From assembly GCA_037833965.1 (NCBI GenBank), contig AP031356.1:26310501-26374500 (forward strand): a DNA stretch of 64,000 nucleotides, written 5' to 3'. Position numbers and translations under genes: made by a program. Of this stretch, positions 23,579 through 36,223 are shown piece after piece. Numbering within the stretch: position 1 is the first letter of the stretch; each line of letters starts with the position of its first letter. The DNA comes from Marchantia polymorpha subsp. ruderalis. Its lineage: Eukaryota; Streptophyta; Marchantiopsida; Marchantiales; Marchantiaceae. Below the pieces are notes generated by a model. That model was given only the letters and a program-made list of their open reading frames with translations, made no database searches and was not told the DNA's origin.

Positions 23579-26500
23579 TCAAGCTTGTGAAGGTGAGTTA
23601 GTCTAACTTAATTTTAATATTTGAACCACTTCTATCTCGATGAATGTGTTTAGCCGATCAAGCATTTTCTCTTAATCTGTATGCCAGGGACGTAAGAGTA
23701 GCTGACATCTTTATCTTCATTACGTGCAGTAAGAATGATAATAGCGGCACTTGAATTGTCATTCTCCACGGTCTTCTGGAGAGCTGCCCCTGCTGCTTCT
23801 AGAAATTTTGACCCTAATCTGGAAGAAGTGCCCGGCCAGATGTATGATATTATGTCTCTATCATGTACACTTCTTCAAGAACCATATTCCTCGGAGTATT
23901 GGTAGAGCATGCTTTGTCTTGGTCGTCAATTGAGTAGATGAGGGTGCAAGCTGGGACTAGCATCCAAACTGTTAGAACAAGCTCGATTTATAAGAAGGCG
24001 CTCACATCTTGAGATGTAAGTATTTTATAATGTGAACAGGAGATAGGACATGTTAGACTGTTAGTAAACTGATAATTTTGACCAAATCAATGCCAGATTA
24101 GTTCGGGATTGAATCCCTATGAAAAAGTGTCAGGATATTTATTGCGTGGTGATGCTTTGAAGTAAATGGTCTAAACAAATACATGAGCATATGACTTTTC
24201 CTCCAAAAGAAGTACCCTCCTAGTAGAAGAGCTCACACTCTGTAATCTGCATCCGGTTCGTAAATTAATAATACAAAATAAAAGGCAACCAGTCAAACCT
24301 AATGCTTCTGTATAATGAAAGTACATACAAAAAAGTTTGATTTTATTTTTAAAATGTGATTAAGTGATTTTGTGGAGATGTCGAAAAAATAAGATGGTCT
24401 ATAGTTTCAGCAGGAAAAGAACCATGATTATACACAACATTAAGATGTTTAAGCAACTGATTTTGGTTCACACACAGTATTTGAAACATAAGAAAACATT
24501 AATTGGTAAAACCTGCACTCTATTGCAGGTCGTCATGTTTTCCTTTTGGAATGATAGTGTACTTGATATCTCAATTAACGCAACTGAGGTAGTTCCAAAT
24601 ATACCTATCGAGTTCTACAAACAAGGTACAACACCTGGAATAGATATAATAGTCAATTTACTAACGCCATAATTACAATACTGTTACCAGATGAGAATCA
24701 TGTTAGCACGAATCTGTTTTGGAATCACCTCAACTGCTCAAAGTTGAGATGAATGGAAACACTATTCTTGGCCCACATAATTCTTTATCGCCATGAGTAA
24801 CATCAGTTTTTTCCATAATCTTATCTGAACAGAAAATATCTGATCCAGTGTCACAATAACTTTTACTTTTTCTTACATTCTGCTATTCAGTAATATGTTT
24901 TGATAAATTCGTATTTTCAACAAACAGCTCATTTTAAACAATTACATATATGATGTTTTACAAGAGATCAAATGTGTTCCATATAAAGTATGTGAAACAT
25001 ATTAAGAAAATTGTTTACATATTTGAAACCAGTTCATAGATATGATATTTTATTTATAATATTTCCTTAAATTAGTATCTCTGAAAGTAAGTAAGATTTT
25101 TTCTAAAGAAAAATCTTTTCATAAGGAATATTTCGTACATGTTGATTATAAATTGAAATATTTAGCATTGATTGTAGTTTTACAAACATAGCCAGATTTC
25201 TTAATGTGTTGATGAATTTTTTGAAAAAAATACATCTTACTATATGCAATGTATTAATGCTAAAATGTCAAATGATTATTTTATTAAGAATATCAATTTT
25301 AAATACCAAGTAATTTGATTTCACTCTATATAACATAAATTTAATCTTTTCACTTGATTAGAATTAATTTAACCAAAACTTACATTTCTGTTTTATTCTT
25401 CACATAATTACATTTCATTCTTTAATGAAAACATCTAATTACAACATTTTAAATCACTATCATCTGAAACAAAACTTTGAACGTACAAATCGTCACTACA
25501 TATATAACATCTACACATCACTCTTAGACTTCAACATATTCATAAATTTAATATTTCACTTTTACTCATGTCAATATTCTATGAACAAATACTTAGAAGC
25601 TAATTTTTCATCTCAAAATAATTTTAAAAATAATTTACTTTGTGCAACATATGAAATTCAAACAAGCAAAACATTCACACATGAAATACATGATATCCAA
25701 AAAGAAAATATTGGGTTACAATTTTGATTATTGAAATCAATGATAGGCATCATATTCTATTTTAAATTTGAAAAAATAAAATCTTATACCATGTTTGCAA
25801 TGATGAATTTTTTCTTTAAACTTTTCAATTATTCAAATTTTGAAAACAAATTTAAATTGTTTCAAATATAATATTATAAAATACATTTTTCACAAGAAAT
25901 TTATTACAAAAATCCACCTTGGGGGCCATCAGAGACAAATTCATCACTATATCACTTTGAAATAATACTTAAATTCTCAAAATACAAATATATTTTGAGT
26001 TTTTTTCAAAGTATATGTTTATATGTTTTCTTGCATCTATTTTTCAAGTGTAATTTTTGATATTTATTTTTTCATGACTATAGAGTTTGTCATGTTTCGA
26101 ATATTTATGTAAATAACATGTCAGTATTTAAATATATGTTTTAGATAGAATTTTTATTTTTTGGTTTTCCGTCAATTTATTCTAACTCTGACACAAACTT
26201 AGTATTTGTGAGTAAAGGATTTGTGTTTTTGTGAAATCTATATCCAAGGTGATAGAACAAATTTTCTTCCTTTTCATCTTCATTTATTTTGTAAGTTGAT
26301 TGTATGTAATTATGATTTCAGAATTAACAAAAACTTTTACCCGCCATAAACTAACTATGGAATTTTTTCTCCATGACATATTTAATCTCAACTTAGATCA
26401 TTCCAAAATCGGAACAAGGTAATGTGAGTAATTTTGATCAAGATTTGAAGTTTACATGATTTTAGAAATCATCAATATGATAATGTGTGCAAAATTTTGT

Positions 26501-27140
26501 GGTAAAAAATATTCATAATTGAAATTGTGATGAGGATTACTGCACACTTGTATATTTTTATTTAAAAAATACATAGTTAAGAAGAATGATTTAGATTTGG
26601 TATTAATGAAATAAAGGGCTAACAAGACGATTTGCAATCAAAAGATACTAGACTAGACCATTGTCTCTAACATATATACATTAGAGTGATGTAATTGTGA
26701 ATGGCCAAAAGGTAAGAGCTCAAATATGTAGCAAACTCTCATACAAGAATAGAGTGCAATTATTGGGTGAAAGGAGTCTTGGCCATAGGACATTAGAAGG
26801 AAAGTGTCAGTTCTTGTTGTCTGGGTAAGGGGGAACAGGCAACATCTCAGTTGTCTTCGGAGCAAATGTATGCAAATTACAGAACAATGAAGGCACGAAT
26901 CCGTGCTAGAAGGTTGGCAGCTGAGAAGGGGGGCCAAGTGATTCGGCGAAAAGGATGGGGATATCCACAAAGGGAAGACGAAGGTTGCAACAATGGAAAT
27001 TAGAAGCAGTTTAGACTCCCGGATGAGTTTGGAAGCTTGCGTTGGAACGGGGTTTTAGCATCACAGGAATTGCTGCACCCGAGAAACCGAGTAGATGTGA
27101 ATTTTAGCTCACTTCCAGTGTCGGAGCAGCAGAGTGGACA
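23579..27140. other. AT-rich gene-poor interval
   Basis: No gene is recognisable. From about 24.9 to 26.6 kb the base composition drops to strongly AT-rich, with very few CG dinucleotides. The longest open frame there (25425-25727, plus) is Asn/Ile/Phe-rich and has no motif. Two frames at 24364-24672 and 26653-26970 are likewise unrecognised. The segment could be an old, decayed repeat, but no terminal repeats or protein motifs support naming it. Confidence 0.5.
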
Positions 27141-30100
27141 ATGGGGACAATGTGGATGCTTTTACGGTGGGCGGCAGCTGCCGTGGCTGCTGTCACAGGT
27201 TTGCTCCGAATAACTCCATTATGCATTTACTGGGGAGTTTGTACCTACGCTGAGATTGAAGGCAAACCTCAAAGCCGGTTGAAATTTCGATTCACAATAT
27301 TTGCAAGGAGTGTTTTGTGTCAAGAGCTTTCCATTTTTTATGCGATCGTAGGCTTCTGATACCATATTCTTGGGATCGTCAGTGCAGAAATGGGTTGTCA
27401 AATCTGTACAACTGGAGCGAAAGCTTGCAGAAACAGAAGCAGCTCTGAAAGTGGCACGACGAGAACGCACTGCCGAACGCACAGGCCGCATTCGTGCCCA
27501 GCGTGTACCATTTCTCACTCTATATCTTGCTTTTGTTTTAATTGTTTTAATAATTGCAAGGAAAGACGATACATATTGGTAACATTGACTGGCATGAATG
27601 GAACCAGTGAGATTTCGTTGCAGAGCCAAAATTGGAGTCCGCATGGGACAGATATTATGGAATTTTTTGTGTCTTTTTACAAGAAATCCTGACTGAAGAT
27701 GAAATTTTTTTAAGAGTATTGTGTGCTGTATCTTCAGTATCTGAAATTTGGGCGTGACTAACTTTTAGGATACTTAGGATGTTGGAAAACTTCTTGCAGC
27801 AGGGAATGCCGATAAACCCTAGAACCCGAGATTTGTCTCCAGTTTTTCACACAGTGGCGTTTGTGCTCGTTAGAGAGTTTTCATAAGAGTCGGCTTAGAT
27901 GGAGTGTGAATCTCTCCTCACCGCTTAAAGATTCTGTAATCTGCTGCAGATAGGCTATGGCCGGCTGGTAAATCATCACGGCAGTTGGGTAATGCTGAAT
28001 GCAGGAGTTGAAGACCGCGCTGGTGAGCAAGAAGAGTTCTGAAGATGCCAATTCCGGCGCATTTCCAATGACCCCCATAGGGACCGTCCGTTCTTGCTTT
28101 TCTACTAGGTACGAGACGTTTTAAAGCAAGTTTGAAGCAAGACTTTCGGGTTCCAAAGGTGACATCGAAGTAGAGCAGCTAACAATGATGTCCTATTGCG
28201 GAGCAAAGAATTAACTACTTTTGTTTCTCGGTTGTTTTTTTGCTCTTTTATCTTTTGCAGGAATGGTACACCAAGGCAGCCCCTCCTGGTAACTGAAGCA
28301 CGATCTTGTGTAGTGCTCTACCCGGGAGGTATTCCAGTAGAAGCGTTTGAAGGTCTTGGACAGTATTCTCACTGCTGGCTGCTCTATGTATTTCATGATA
28401 ACACGGATTTGCAACGACTGTGGATCAAGCCCGGTCATCGTGACTTCAAAGCAAAGGTTTGTGACCTCTTCGCTCAGCTCAGACATATTGTCTTACACGC
28501 GTAGTCAATTCTCGATAAATAATTGGGTATTCGAAATCTTGTGAGGTTCGGAGTCTGGGTTTGAGTCAAAATGTAGGAGAAAGGCATTAGCACTGCTCTT
28601 ACCACCATGCATTCCATATTGGTGGGTAGAATCTGTTATTGTGGAATTTCTGTCACCGCCATTTTTGCTTACAAATGAACAGTTGTTATCAGAGAGAAAG
28701 AAAAGAAATATCACAGCAGGGCATAATGAATGTTATATTTTCTGGAGTAACCAGTGGCATGACGCAGGATTTTTCTTAATACTTCTGCTAATTGCTCAAA
28801 AGCAAAATTTATTTCTTAACAAAACCGTGAGTACACGGTGATTAGTATCTTGACAAGTTGTACAGAATGACGTGTGTAGGAATTAATGTAGAGAATTAAA
28901 GAGCAGTTTTAGTGTTTGCTAAGAAACATTGGTCTCTTGCGGGTAGAGCCAGTCTGTCGTGATTCAGTTTCGCATATACTCAATTATGAATGATGTCCTT
29001 CTATCGCAGATACATGTTCCAAGACTGCAAGGAGGGAAGATGGGAGTTTTTGCAACGCGTTCTCCACATCGCCCTTGTCCAATAGGTCTCAGCGTAGCAA
29101 AGGTTTGATACTCTTATTACATAAGACAGGTTGTAACTCTTGTGGACTGGGATCTAGCATGGAATTTGCAGTATAAGCTCTCTGACTTGTGGAGAAAGGA
29201 TCATTCATGAAAGCCTACTGGTTTCATGTATTCATGTCTAGCAGTTCCCGCAATATGTCATCTCAATTGTCAACAGTGTTACAAGTTTTGTTAGGATCAG
29301 AATGGTATTTTGAGAGGCAGTTCCAGTAGAATTTGAAGCCAACAGTTTCGCATCTTCGCCAAGAGAGGACTGGCGAAGCGATCCTGTTGGGAACTTGCAT
29401 TACCCTGAGTTTCTATTTATGAGGCAATGCATATTTCTGCAAGGACTCATGGTGATTAGTTATATCAATCTACTTACTTCGAAAGAGTTAACATACATTG
29501 TTTGCGATCATGAACAGATTGAAGGAGTGTACGGAGGAATGTTACTTCTTTCAGGAGCAGATATCGTAGATGGAACGGTATACTCCAGTTTCTCCTTTGT
29601 TCATGTTGTGGTTGTTTTCTTCATCTCTTTAACGCATGATGGTATCTGAAGGCAGAAAGCTGAAGAGAAGCCGTTGAAGATGAATCACCTAGTGTTGTTG
29701 AGTGAATCTGGCACTATACCTGTTCAAGCCTATGATTCTTCGATCTTGACTGCAAATGTATTGTTAGTTTGGTTGGTGGTACGCATCAGTGTCGGTAAAG
29801 TTATTACATTCAATGAAGGGATGAACTGATCTAGATCAAATTCAAAGCTGATATTTAGCTTTAATCTTTGTGCAGCCGGTGTTGGATATTAAGCCCTATC
29901 TTCCATACTGTGATTCCGTATCTGTGGCGTCAGCACCATCGTGGGTAAAGGTTAGTTTCTCATTATCTTGGACATCTATCTGAACTAAGGTAAGTAGTGT
30001 ATAGTTTTGGCGTATGTGCATACGAATCGCAAGATGATGTAAGTCGCAACTCCAGTGATATTTACCAAAAAAGTCCCAAGATGTGACCATAAGGAAGGCA

Positions 30101-31080
30101 ACAGGTGAATACTTTGAGTTTCTCCAGTTTTCCGTACTTTCATTTATTGTGGAAACGTTACAAGTCGGTAGGAAAGTCGGTAGGGAAATTTTGACTTGCT
30201 AAAAGGGAGTCTCGCAAGTACTTTGGGAACATTTGTTTTGTTGTTTTCCTTCATTACCATAGCTTGCACTTCTTAAGTATCAACCAACTTTTTGTCTGCA
30301 TCAGGCGGGAGGTTCCGAAGATGTGCTAGCTATGAAAACTGTGGATTTTTCAGAAAGTTTTATTCGCGATCTAGGTGCAAGTTGGAAATCAATGGTATAT
30401 ATCTTCTCCTTGTGCAGCGATCTTTTCTCTTACTTTGATTGTATCCATTTTTTTGAGCTAATTTGAACACTCAACGTGACCCTGGAATGTGTTTTTAGTA
30501 GCCATCGTTTGGAGACAGATTTTTAATTTGTAGTTCACGAAGTTGTGAGTGCTGAACTTGAAATTCACGTTGACTGAGTGAATTTGTTCAAACCTTATAT
30601 TACCTGCTCCATGATAAGGACCAGTGTAATAATGGAAATGATTAAATTCATCAGTTGATTTTTATGCAAATGCAGGAAAAATACTCGCTGTATTCTAGCC
30701 CGGAGGAATTACAGAAACTTCTTAAACAGGTTCTCTCCAGAGATATACGTTCACTCAATCAAAGAGAAAGGCCACACACAGCAAAGTTGAGTGAAGTGAG
30801 CGACATCTTTTCCAAAATTTCTTCAGATCCTGCCGACTTGGACGTGGAAGGAGCCGGATCTAGCGATGAGAAAGAATTAAGTGCTCAGACTGAAAAGTTT
30901 CTCCAAGTCACAAGAGACTCGTGTACCAACGGAGAGGTGTTGTACAACTTGGTCATTGAAGGTGTGAATGTGTCATATACACAGGATTCTGAAGGCCATG
31001 TTGTTGTGAAAGCTTGCACCGTCCTTCAGCACCTGAACACGCCCGACATTAGGAACTGTAGGCGGGGATTTACGTCTTGA
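27141..31080 (+). CDS. TRMO: TRMO-like tRNA (adenine37-N6)-methyltransferase (TsaA/UPF0066 family)
   Basis: Nine exons in phase: 27141-27198, 27383-27504, 28005-28108, 28261-28456, 29010-29102, 29518-29577, 29876-29950, 30305-30394, 30676-31080, giving 400 residues. After a hydrophobic start (WMLLRWAAAAVAAV) comes a charged helix (QLERKLAETEAALK, RRERTAER), then the TrmO domain: PIGTVRSCFSTRNGTPRQP, GLGQYSHCWLLYVFH, VPRLQGGKMGVFATRSPHRP, PIGLSVAKIEGVYGG and DIVDGTPVLDIKPYLPYCDS. These match the family blocks that bind S-adenosylmethionine and methylate t6A37 to m6t6A37 in tRNA-Thr. A C-terminal extension of about 160 residues is less conserved and ends CRRGFTS. The hydrophobic N-terminus may be a membrane anchor or targeting signal; which one is uncertain. 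The exon carrying RSCFSTR was found by frame and splice matching rather than from an ATG frame. Confidence 0.92.
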
Positions 31081-32934
31081 TTATGCTTCTCATGAGTTTG
31101 AGTTTCCATATCTTCGAAAGTTTTAATTGGTTAGTCAGGTTGTAGGCTTATTCCTGCCAGAACTTTCTCGGAATATTAGTTGTTGTAAATTGGTCCATTT
31201 CTAGGTGCTCAGGGATCAGCATACCGAGGAAAGTAGAGAAATTTTCGATACTCGGGTGAATTCAATTCCCCTTTTGAAGAGTTCGATTTATGCATAACAT
31301 GTGCATGACGTGTCCGTATGACTAAGCTTACCCCTCAATACGAAAACCTTTACGGTGCATTTTTGCTCGGATAGACTCAGTGGAATTTAATGGCAATTAT
31401 TTTGATACCCCTTGCCAAGGATTTCTACCTACTGGACTGCATGCTACAGGGTGATGCCCAAGATGTGATATCTCGTTACCATTCTTTGTAAGATAGAGCA
31501 GTGTATCTGATGAGAGATTTTCCAAGAAAAGGAAATTCTGCAGATAAATAAGCTTGCCCTTAGGCACCGATATATTCAGGCCATGTCAGATTTCTGATTA
31601 CTTGGTCATAGAGCTCTCTGCAGAAGACTTCATTGACATCACGGCACACAGTAGGTGTCATGCCAGTTACAATGCTTTCTGGTTAGAGTTTCTCGAATAT
31701 TAGAACTGTTACTTTTCTTCTCAAAAGACCTCGATATACAACATCCTTTATCAACTACCAAAGTAGCGCCCTTGCAATATGAGATTAACTATAACCTATT
31801 GACCAACTCGTCATGGAAAGCAGCACTCCTTTCATTCAGCCACTTAAGTCCCGGTTATGAGTTTCCAACCCAAGTTCTTATTGTGCACATAGATTGCCCT
31901 GCCTGCTCTAAGATCAATGGAATCTAAAGCGATGTTCTCGAAATTCTAGTTCTCGAAGACCACGATGGACCAGTAGAATCTTCGATTGGAAATCAAGAGC
32001 CATACACGTAGATCATTCAGTCTCTACTCTTCCAACTTGATCGGTGGCCGTAACCGTGACAACAAAAATAGTACGATCGTAGGAAATGAAAAATTTTATG
32101 CACGTAGATATCGAACTCGAATATCCCAATACATTAAGTATTTTTGTACATTTTTTTTCTATTCCAAAACTCTTAACATGTTATGATTTCATTAAAGGAA
32201 TCATTATATTCCTCACCCCATGGACGGAATTTATGTAGTCTGTCGAAGGCAAACTTTCTCTAAAAATAATTTGAATTAGTAAATTACTTGCTAAAGCTAC
32301 AACCAAAGAAGGAATGGTTAACGCTTCCATGAAGACTAAACGTACCAGTAAAGTAGTTAGACTCTTACCTTCGGGTTGTCTTGCAATACCTTATTTGTAA
32401 AGCTTGTAAAGCCTGCTGCAGTGCCTTGACCAATGCCAGGTCCATGAAATTCGCTTCTAGCATGTATGCTGGTCCTGCTCATATTAGAACTCTCGGAGTG
32501 GCTAGTTCTTATAACTGTACATGCTAAACCCCTATTACGCATGCACAAAAGCATGCAGCCCTACTGTGCTTGGCATAAGCCATTATTCTTAAAAAAATCA
32601 TATAAAAGGGATTCACGAAGTTATCAAAATCCAAACTGCTTGGTTTTTAATAAATTCGATGAATGAAGTGGTAAGGGCGACAATCGGTTGATGCGGGCTG
32701 GGGGCCAAGAAGGCAGACAAGACAGCAGCAGATAGAAGCCATGGCTAACCGCAACCCGACAAAAGCAAGATCTCGGAAGAACTCAAGCAGATCTTTGAAT
32801 CTGTACTTTCGTTTACGCTAATCGCTGTGCTTGCCTTCCTTCCATGGAGGAGGAAACCTTTAGTACCATGCGATCAGCACTTTGTGCATTTCTTAATGCC
32901 CCTGAAGCTAATCTGAATGTGGATTCATAAGTAC

Positions 32935-32984
32935 AGGTGAGGATAGAGTCTATCCTCACCTCTTTGTCTATTGGATAGACAAAG
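32935..32984. repeat. two back-to-back perfect hairpins
   Basis: AGGTGAGGATAGA (32935-32947) is the exact reverse complement of TCTATCCTCACCT (32949-32961), leaving a one-base centre. The next base begins a second hairpin: CTTTGTCTAT (32962-32971) pairs with ATAGACAAAG (32975-32984) across three bases. No poly-T tract follows, and no gene end is close. Confidence 0.85.
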
Positions 32985-33254
32985 ATAGACGTCGACTGTG
33001 GACTGTGCGTGTCGTTTGTTGATGAGAAGAAAAGGCAGTACACGAATATAAATAAGAGTTCTAACGCTATGGATATCTAAACCAGTCTGGGTGATCCGTA
33101 AAGAGTGTGAGGGGAGAGGCAGAAATGAGAGGCAGATTCTCCTGAAAGTAAGTTGACCTTGTCGTGAACTTGTTTTCAATAAACGACGAGCTCGTAGCGC
33201 AGTGAAGAACTGAAGGCTGGACGAGCGTGAGTTTTCTAAAACTTTCTTAGACTG

Positions 33255-33291
33255 GAAAACAGAAAAACAGAAAAACAGAAAAACAGAAAAC
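33255..33291. repeat. short tandem repeat, AGAAAAAC-type octamer
   Basis: About four consecutive copies of an A-rich octamer (ACAGAAAA in register) run through this stretch with almost no variation. It is a simple microsatellite-like tract in intergenic DNA. Confidence 0.85.
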
Positions 33292-34554
33292 TGGAATTTT
33301 CAGGCAAGACTCAATTGTAGAAAAGACGTAACTGTGCTTCTGTCTGGTGGTCCATCAGCAATTGATGATAGTTCGGATATCTGAGTATATCGACAGTTTG
33401 AAAATCAGATTTGTGATTGCAATCTTTCATCAACAGAAATGTACCTAGCGGAGAAGCATCATTGTGTGATTTGGCCTAGTACGTTTCTTACATGGGAATG
33501 GGCTCCTTATGTGAGGAAACCTTGAAACTTTCAACAGCCACATTGGATATCATGTAATTCTATAGTATGTATCAGCTCAAGCAACCGCCAAATTACCTTA
33601 CTTCATGTTGACGGTCGATGCGCTTACAATGGTGAATATATGCACTTTACATCTTACTACAATCATCGAAGAAGATCTCATGACATGCGATCTATGATTT
33701 ACCTTGTGGACATTCTGATCTGATCTACATGCTGTTGTGACTGGCGTCATATCTACGTTGTTACCCCTTTGCATCCATTTGATTTGTATGATCTACTAAC
33801 GACCTAAGGCTCAAAAGTCGACAGGGCTTAAGTAATACATCTATCACATCATTATCTAAGAATTAAACTGCGTCTCTTAAGGGTCAAGTACACGAATCCT
33901 AGAACGATGGCCTCAAGGCTGTTTAAAATATGCTTTGTTGCCTAAGTTTCAAACTGCAGGTACGCTCTTGTTGCCGACATTGCCACATCGACAATCGACA
34001 ATGAGCGTGTGCAATGTAATGAGTAGTACATACATTCTGAATCATGCATATAGTACTCTTCCAGGGATGGAATGATCTGCCAAAAGTTATAAAACACAAG
34101 CAACGTTCCCTACTGTTTCTTCTCTCGATATATGCTTCACGGTTAAACTTAATGCTTCGCTGGACTTAACCATACTAACGACTGCTCTTGTGATTTCAAG
34201 TACTATCATTCAGATGACGATCTTCAGTAGCGACCAAGTTTAGCACTATAAACGTCCTGGCTTAAGGCTTTACCTCCTTTGACATATTCCTGAGCTTTAT
34301 TGTAGTTGAGGAAATAAGTACGCATTTGCCAACTTCATACTTTGACAGGCAGTATGACGTTGGCCTACACTGAACAAGGTCCGAAAGGAGAAAATGACCT
34401 TCTCTCTTATCCACAGCTGAGCTTGATCAAGTCTAAGATTCAAAACATTCAAGCACCGACGTAATATACTCTTGGCTTAACTTCTCGGCCTGGACAGCTT
34501 AAATTAATGTCTCGTGAAGCATGGAAGCCATTCTTGTGCACACGCGTGCAATCT

Positions 34555-35232
34555 TCAGTAGTACAAATGGACGCCGAACTTCATAATACAGCTGGCAGAA
34601 TTTGCAGGCGCATCAGCAGGCACGGTGACGAGAACACTTGCATAGCCTCGAGCAAGTCTGAACTTGCCTGTTCCCCCACAGATCGTCAGCTCCGTCAGGC
34701 CTTTGGCCGCATTGGAACCCAAATCAAAACCCCTGAAGCAAAGTGTGCTGTTGCCCAAACCACTCTCGTCGTTGAAGATGGCAGTGAAGAGCCACTCGAC
34801 ACCGTTTGCAGCACCTGCATTCTTGTCGTGGACATAGATTCCTCTGCCTGTTCCTACCTCGGTGGATTTGGCATCAGGGGCCACTGTGATGGAGTCCTCG
34901 AACACCACGATGGCTCCAAAGAAAGTCTCATTGATCTCTAAGAACCAACTCTGATCACTCAACGTTGCAGTGCCTACTTTGGCCACGGGAAGAGTGACAG
35001 CGAAAGAGTTGCGACCAGTAGGTGTGTAGAGGTTGCTGTGCATGTAGAAGTCGAATTCGAAAGCTGGGGATGGGAGGCGAGGGGGATGGAAGTGGTAAGG
35101 ATGAGAATCAGGAGTTGGGTAGGCCTGAGCTCCCTGGGAGCTCAGTGCCAATAAGGCACAGCAGAAAGCAAATGAAGCCACAGTTGAGGGGAAACATCTG
35201 GAAGCCATGGCTACTGATGCCTGATGAACCAC
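34555..35232 (-). CDS. dirigent-family protein, secreted
   Basis: A single uninterrupted exon of 225 codons; starting at the second Met (35208) gives 217 residues and puts a clear signal peptide first (FAFCCALLALSSQGAQA). The mature part has the dirigent blocks in order: FDFYMHSNLY, INETFFGAIVVFEDSIT, STEVGTGRGIYVHD, WLFTAIFNDESGLGNSTLCF, and LTICGGTGKFRLARGYASV near the C-terminus. Dirigent proteins are apoplastic beta-barrels that steer coupling of phenolic radicals, for example in lignan or lignin-like synthesis; the substrate here cannot be told. Two N-glycosylation sequons are present (NET, NST). A lack of introns is common in this family. The long inverted repeat begins about 290 bases upstream of the start codon. 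Long frames on the opposite strand here are shadows. Confidence 0.93.
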   Translation of the reverse strand: MVHQASVAMASRCFPSTVASFAFCCALLALSSQGAQAYPTPDSHPYHFHPPRLPSPAFEFDFYMHSNLYTPTGRNSFAVTLPVAKVGTATLSDQSWFLEINETFFGAIVVFEDSITVAPDAKSTEVGTGRGIYVHDKNAGAANGVEWLFTAIFNDESGLGNSTLCFRGFDLGSNAAKGLTELTICGGTGKFRLARGYASVLVTVPADAPANSASCIMKFGVHLYY

Positions 35233-35522
35233 ACTGACTGTCTAAGACTTTGATTTCTGAACCCAGAAGTGCGAAACAGAGAAGTGGCTGCCTGCCTTTC
35301 GCTGCCATGAAAACTCAGCTTTATAGTTTGAACCGAGGCTTCATCGCTATTTTTTTAGAGAGCTCTCCCGGATGACGAGGAAAGTAGGATGACATGATGT
35401 CCTGCGCTTCGCAGATTGAGCCGAGGTAAGCGTTCACTTCGCCATCGTTAAGGGAGAGTGAGAAGTTTACTCTGATACACTTGCAACTACACGACTGGAG
35501 CTTCATGGATAGGAGTTAGATT

Positions 35523-36053
35523 TCATGGCATTCAAATAGTGAACATTTTGAAGTCATTGGATCAATCCAGACAGATAAGTGTAAAAACTGGCTGAAAAGG
35601 AAGGGTAGCTGCTACGAGAAGATCTGAAGCTCCATGGTCAGCTTACAGCTTACAAGTTTGTGCCAAGGATTGAGAAGACTCAGAATGTAGATATTGGTGG
35701 GGCCAACGACATGGAAGCAGGAACCCTGAACACTGTTTAACAGTGGATAGTGCACATGAGGAATGAAGGTTGAGAAGGATACCTTGTGCAAAAGAGATCT
35801 TTTGGTTAAAAGAATATATTATTCTCTGCATGCATGCCAACGAAGTGATTTTTTTCGAATTGATGTTTAGAGTGAAATCTGAGTCACTAATGCGAATGTT
35901 TACAGGCAAGGAGATACTACTTGGTCAGACCACAAGCAGACCATGGAGCTTCAGATCTTCTCGTAGCAGCTACCCTTCCTTTTCAGCCAGTTTTTACACT
36001 TATCTGTCTGGGTTGATCCAGTGACTTCAAAATGTTCACTATTTGAATGCCAT
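35523..36053. repeat. long inverted repeat (about 118-base arms, about 300-base loop)
   Basis: The left arm (about 35523-35640, from CATGGCATTCAAATAGTG to AGCTCCATGGTC) is the reverse complement of the right arm (about 35937-36053). I count only about two mismatches over roughly 115 bases. The central 300 bases are not self-complementary and hold only a chance frame. A transcript would fold into a long near-perfect hairpin. No transposase is present and no target-site duplication is obvious. Candidates are a foldback or MITE-type element, or a young inverted duplication that could feed small RNAs. Confidence 0.9.
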
Positions 36054-36183
36054 TGAGCAGATCTGGATTGTGCTGCCATCAGTGCTACAACCTACTGAAA
36101 GAATATTCCTCGTGCATTTCGTGAAGTGAGAAACTTTGGACACAAGTTTTATTCCTCGGCTCTTCAACTTCAACATGGCATGA

Positions 36184-36223
36184 GGAGAGATGGCCGAGTG
36201 GTTTATATAGTCGGTCTTGAAAA
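36184..36223 (+). pseudogene. organelle-type tRNA-Ser(UGA) 5'-half fragment
   Basis: The run starts GGAGAGATGGCCGAGTGG and continues to CGGTCTTGAAAA. This matches, from memory, the acceptor 5' strand, D arm and anticodon loop (TGA) of plastid or mitochondrial trnS-UGA. The sequence then diverges: the 3' strand of the anticodon stem, the T arm and the acceptor 3' strand are absent. It is therefore a fragment and not a working gene, most simply an insertion of organelle DNA into the nucleus. The nuclear tRNA-Ser(UGA) has a different 5' end. Confidence 0.6.

Larger units (their letters stand above)
31081..34554. other. gene-free interval with small hairpins and a short repeat
   Basis: No coding exon could be supported. 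Two adjacent perfect hairpins sit at 32935-32984 (listed separately). An eight-base tandem repeat (AGAAAAAC, about four units) lies at about 33255-33291. The remaining sequence is of intermediate composition with only short open frames. Confidence 0.5.

Noticed and set aside
24900-26650. Possible decayed transposable element
   Set aside because: AT-richness alone is not evidence; no terminal repeats, protein motifs or target duplications were found.
34507-34941. 144-codon plus-strand frame
   Set aside because: Antisense shadow of the dirigent gene, whose protein motifs are clear on the minus strand.
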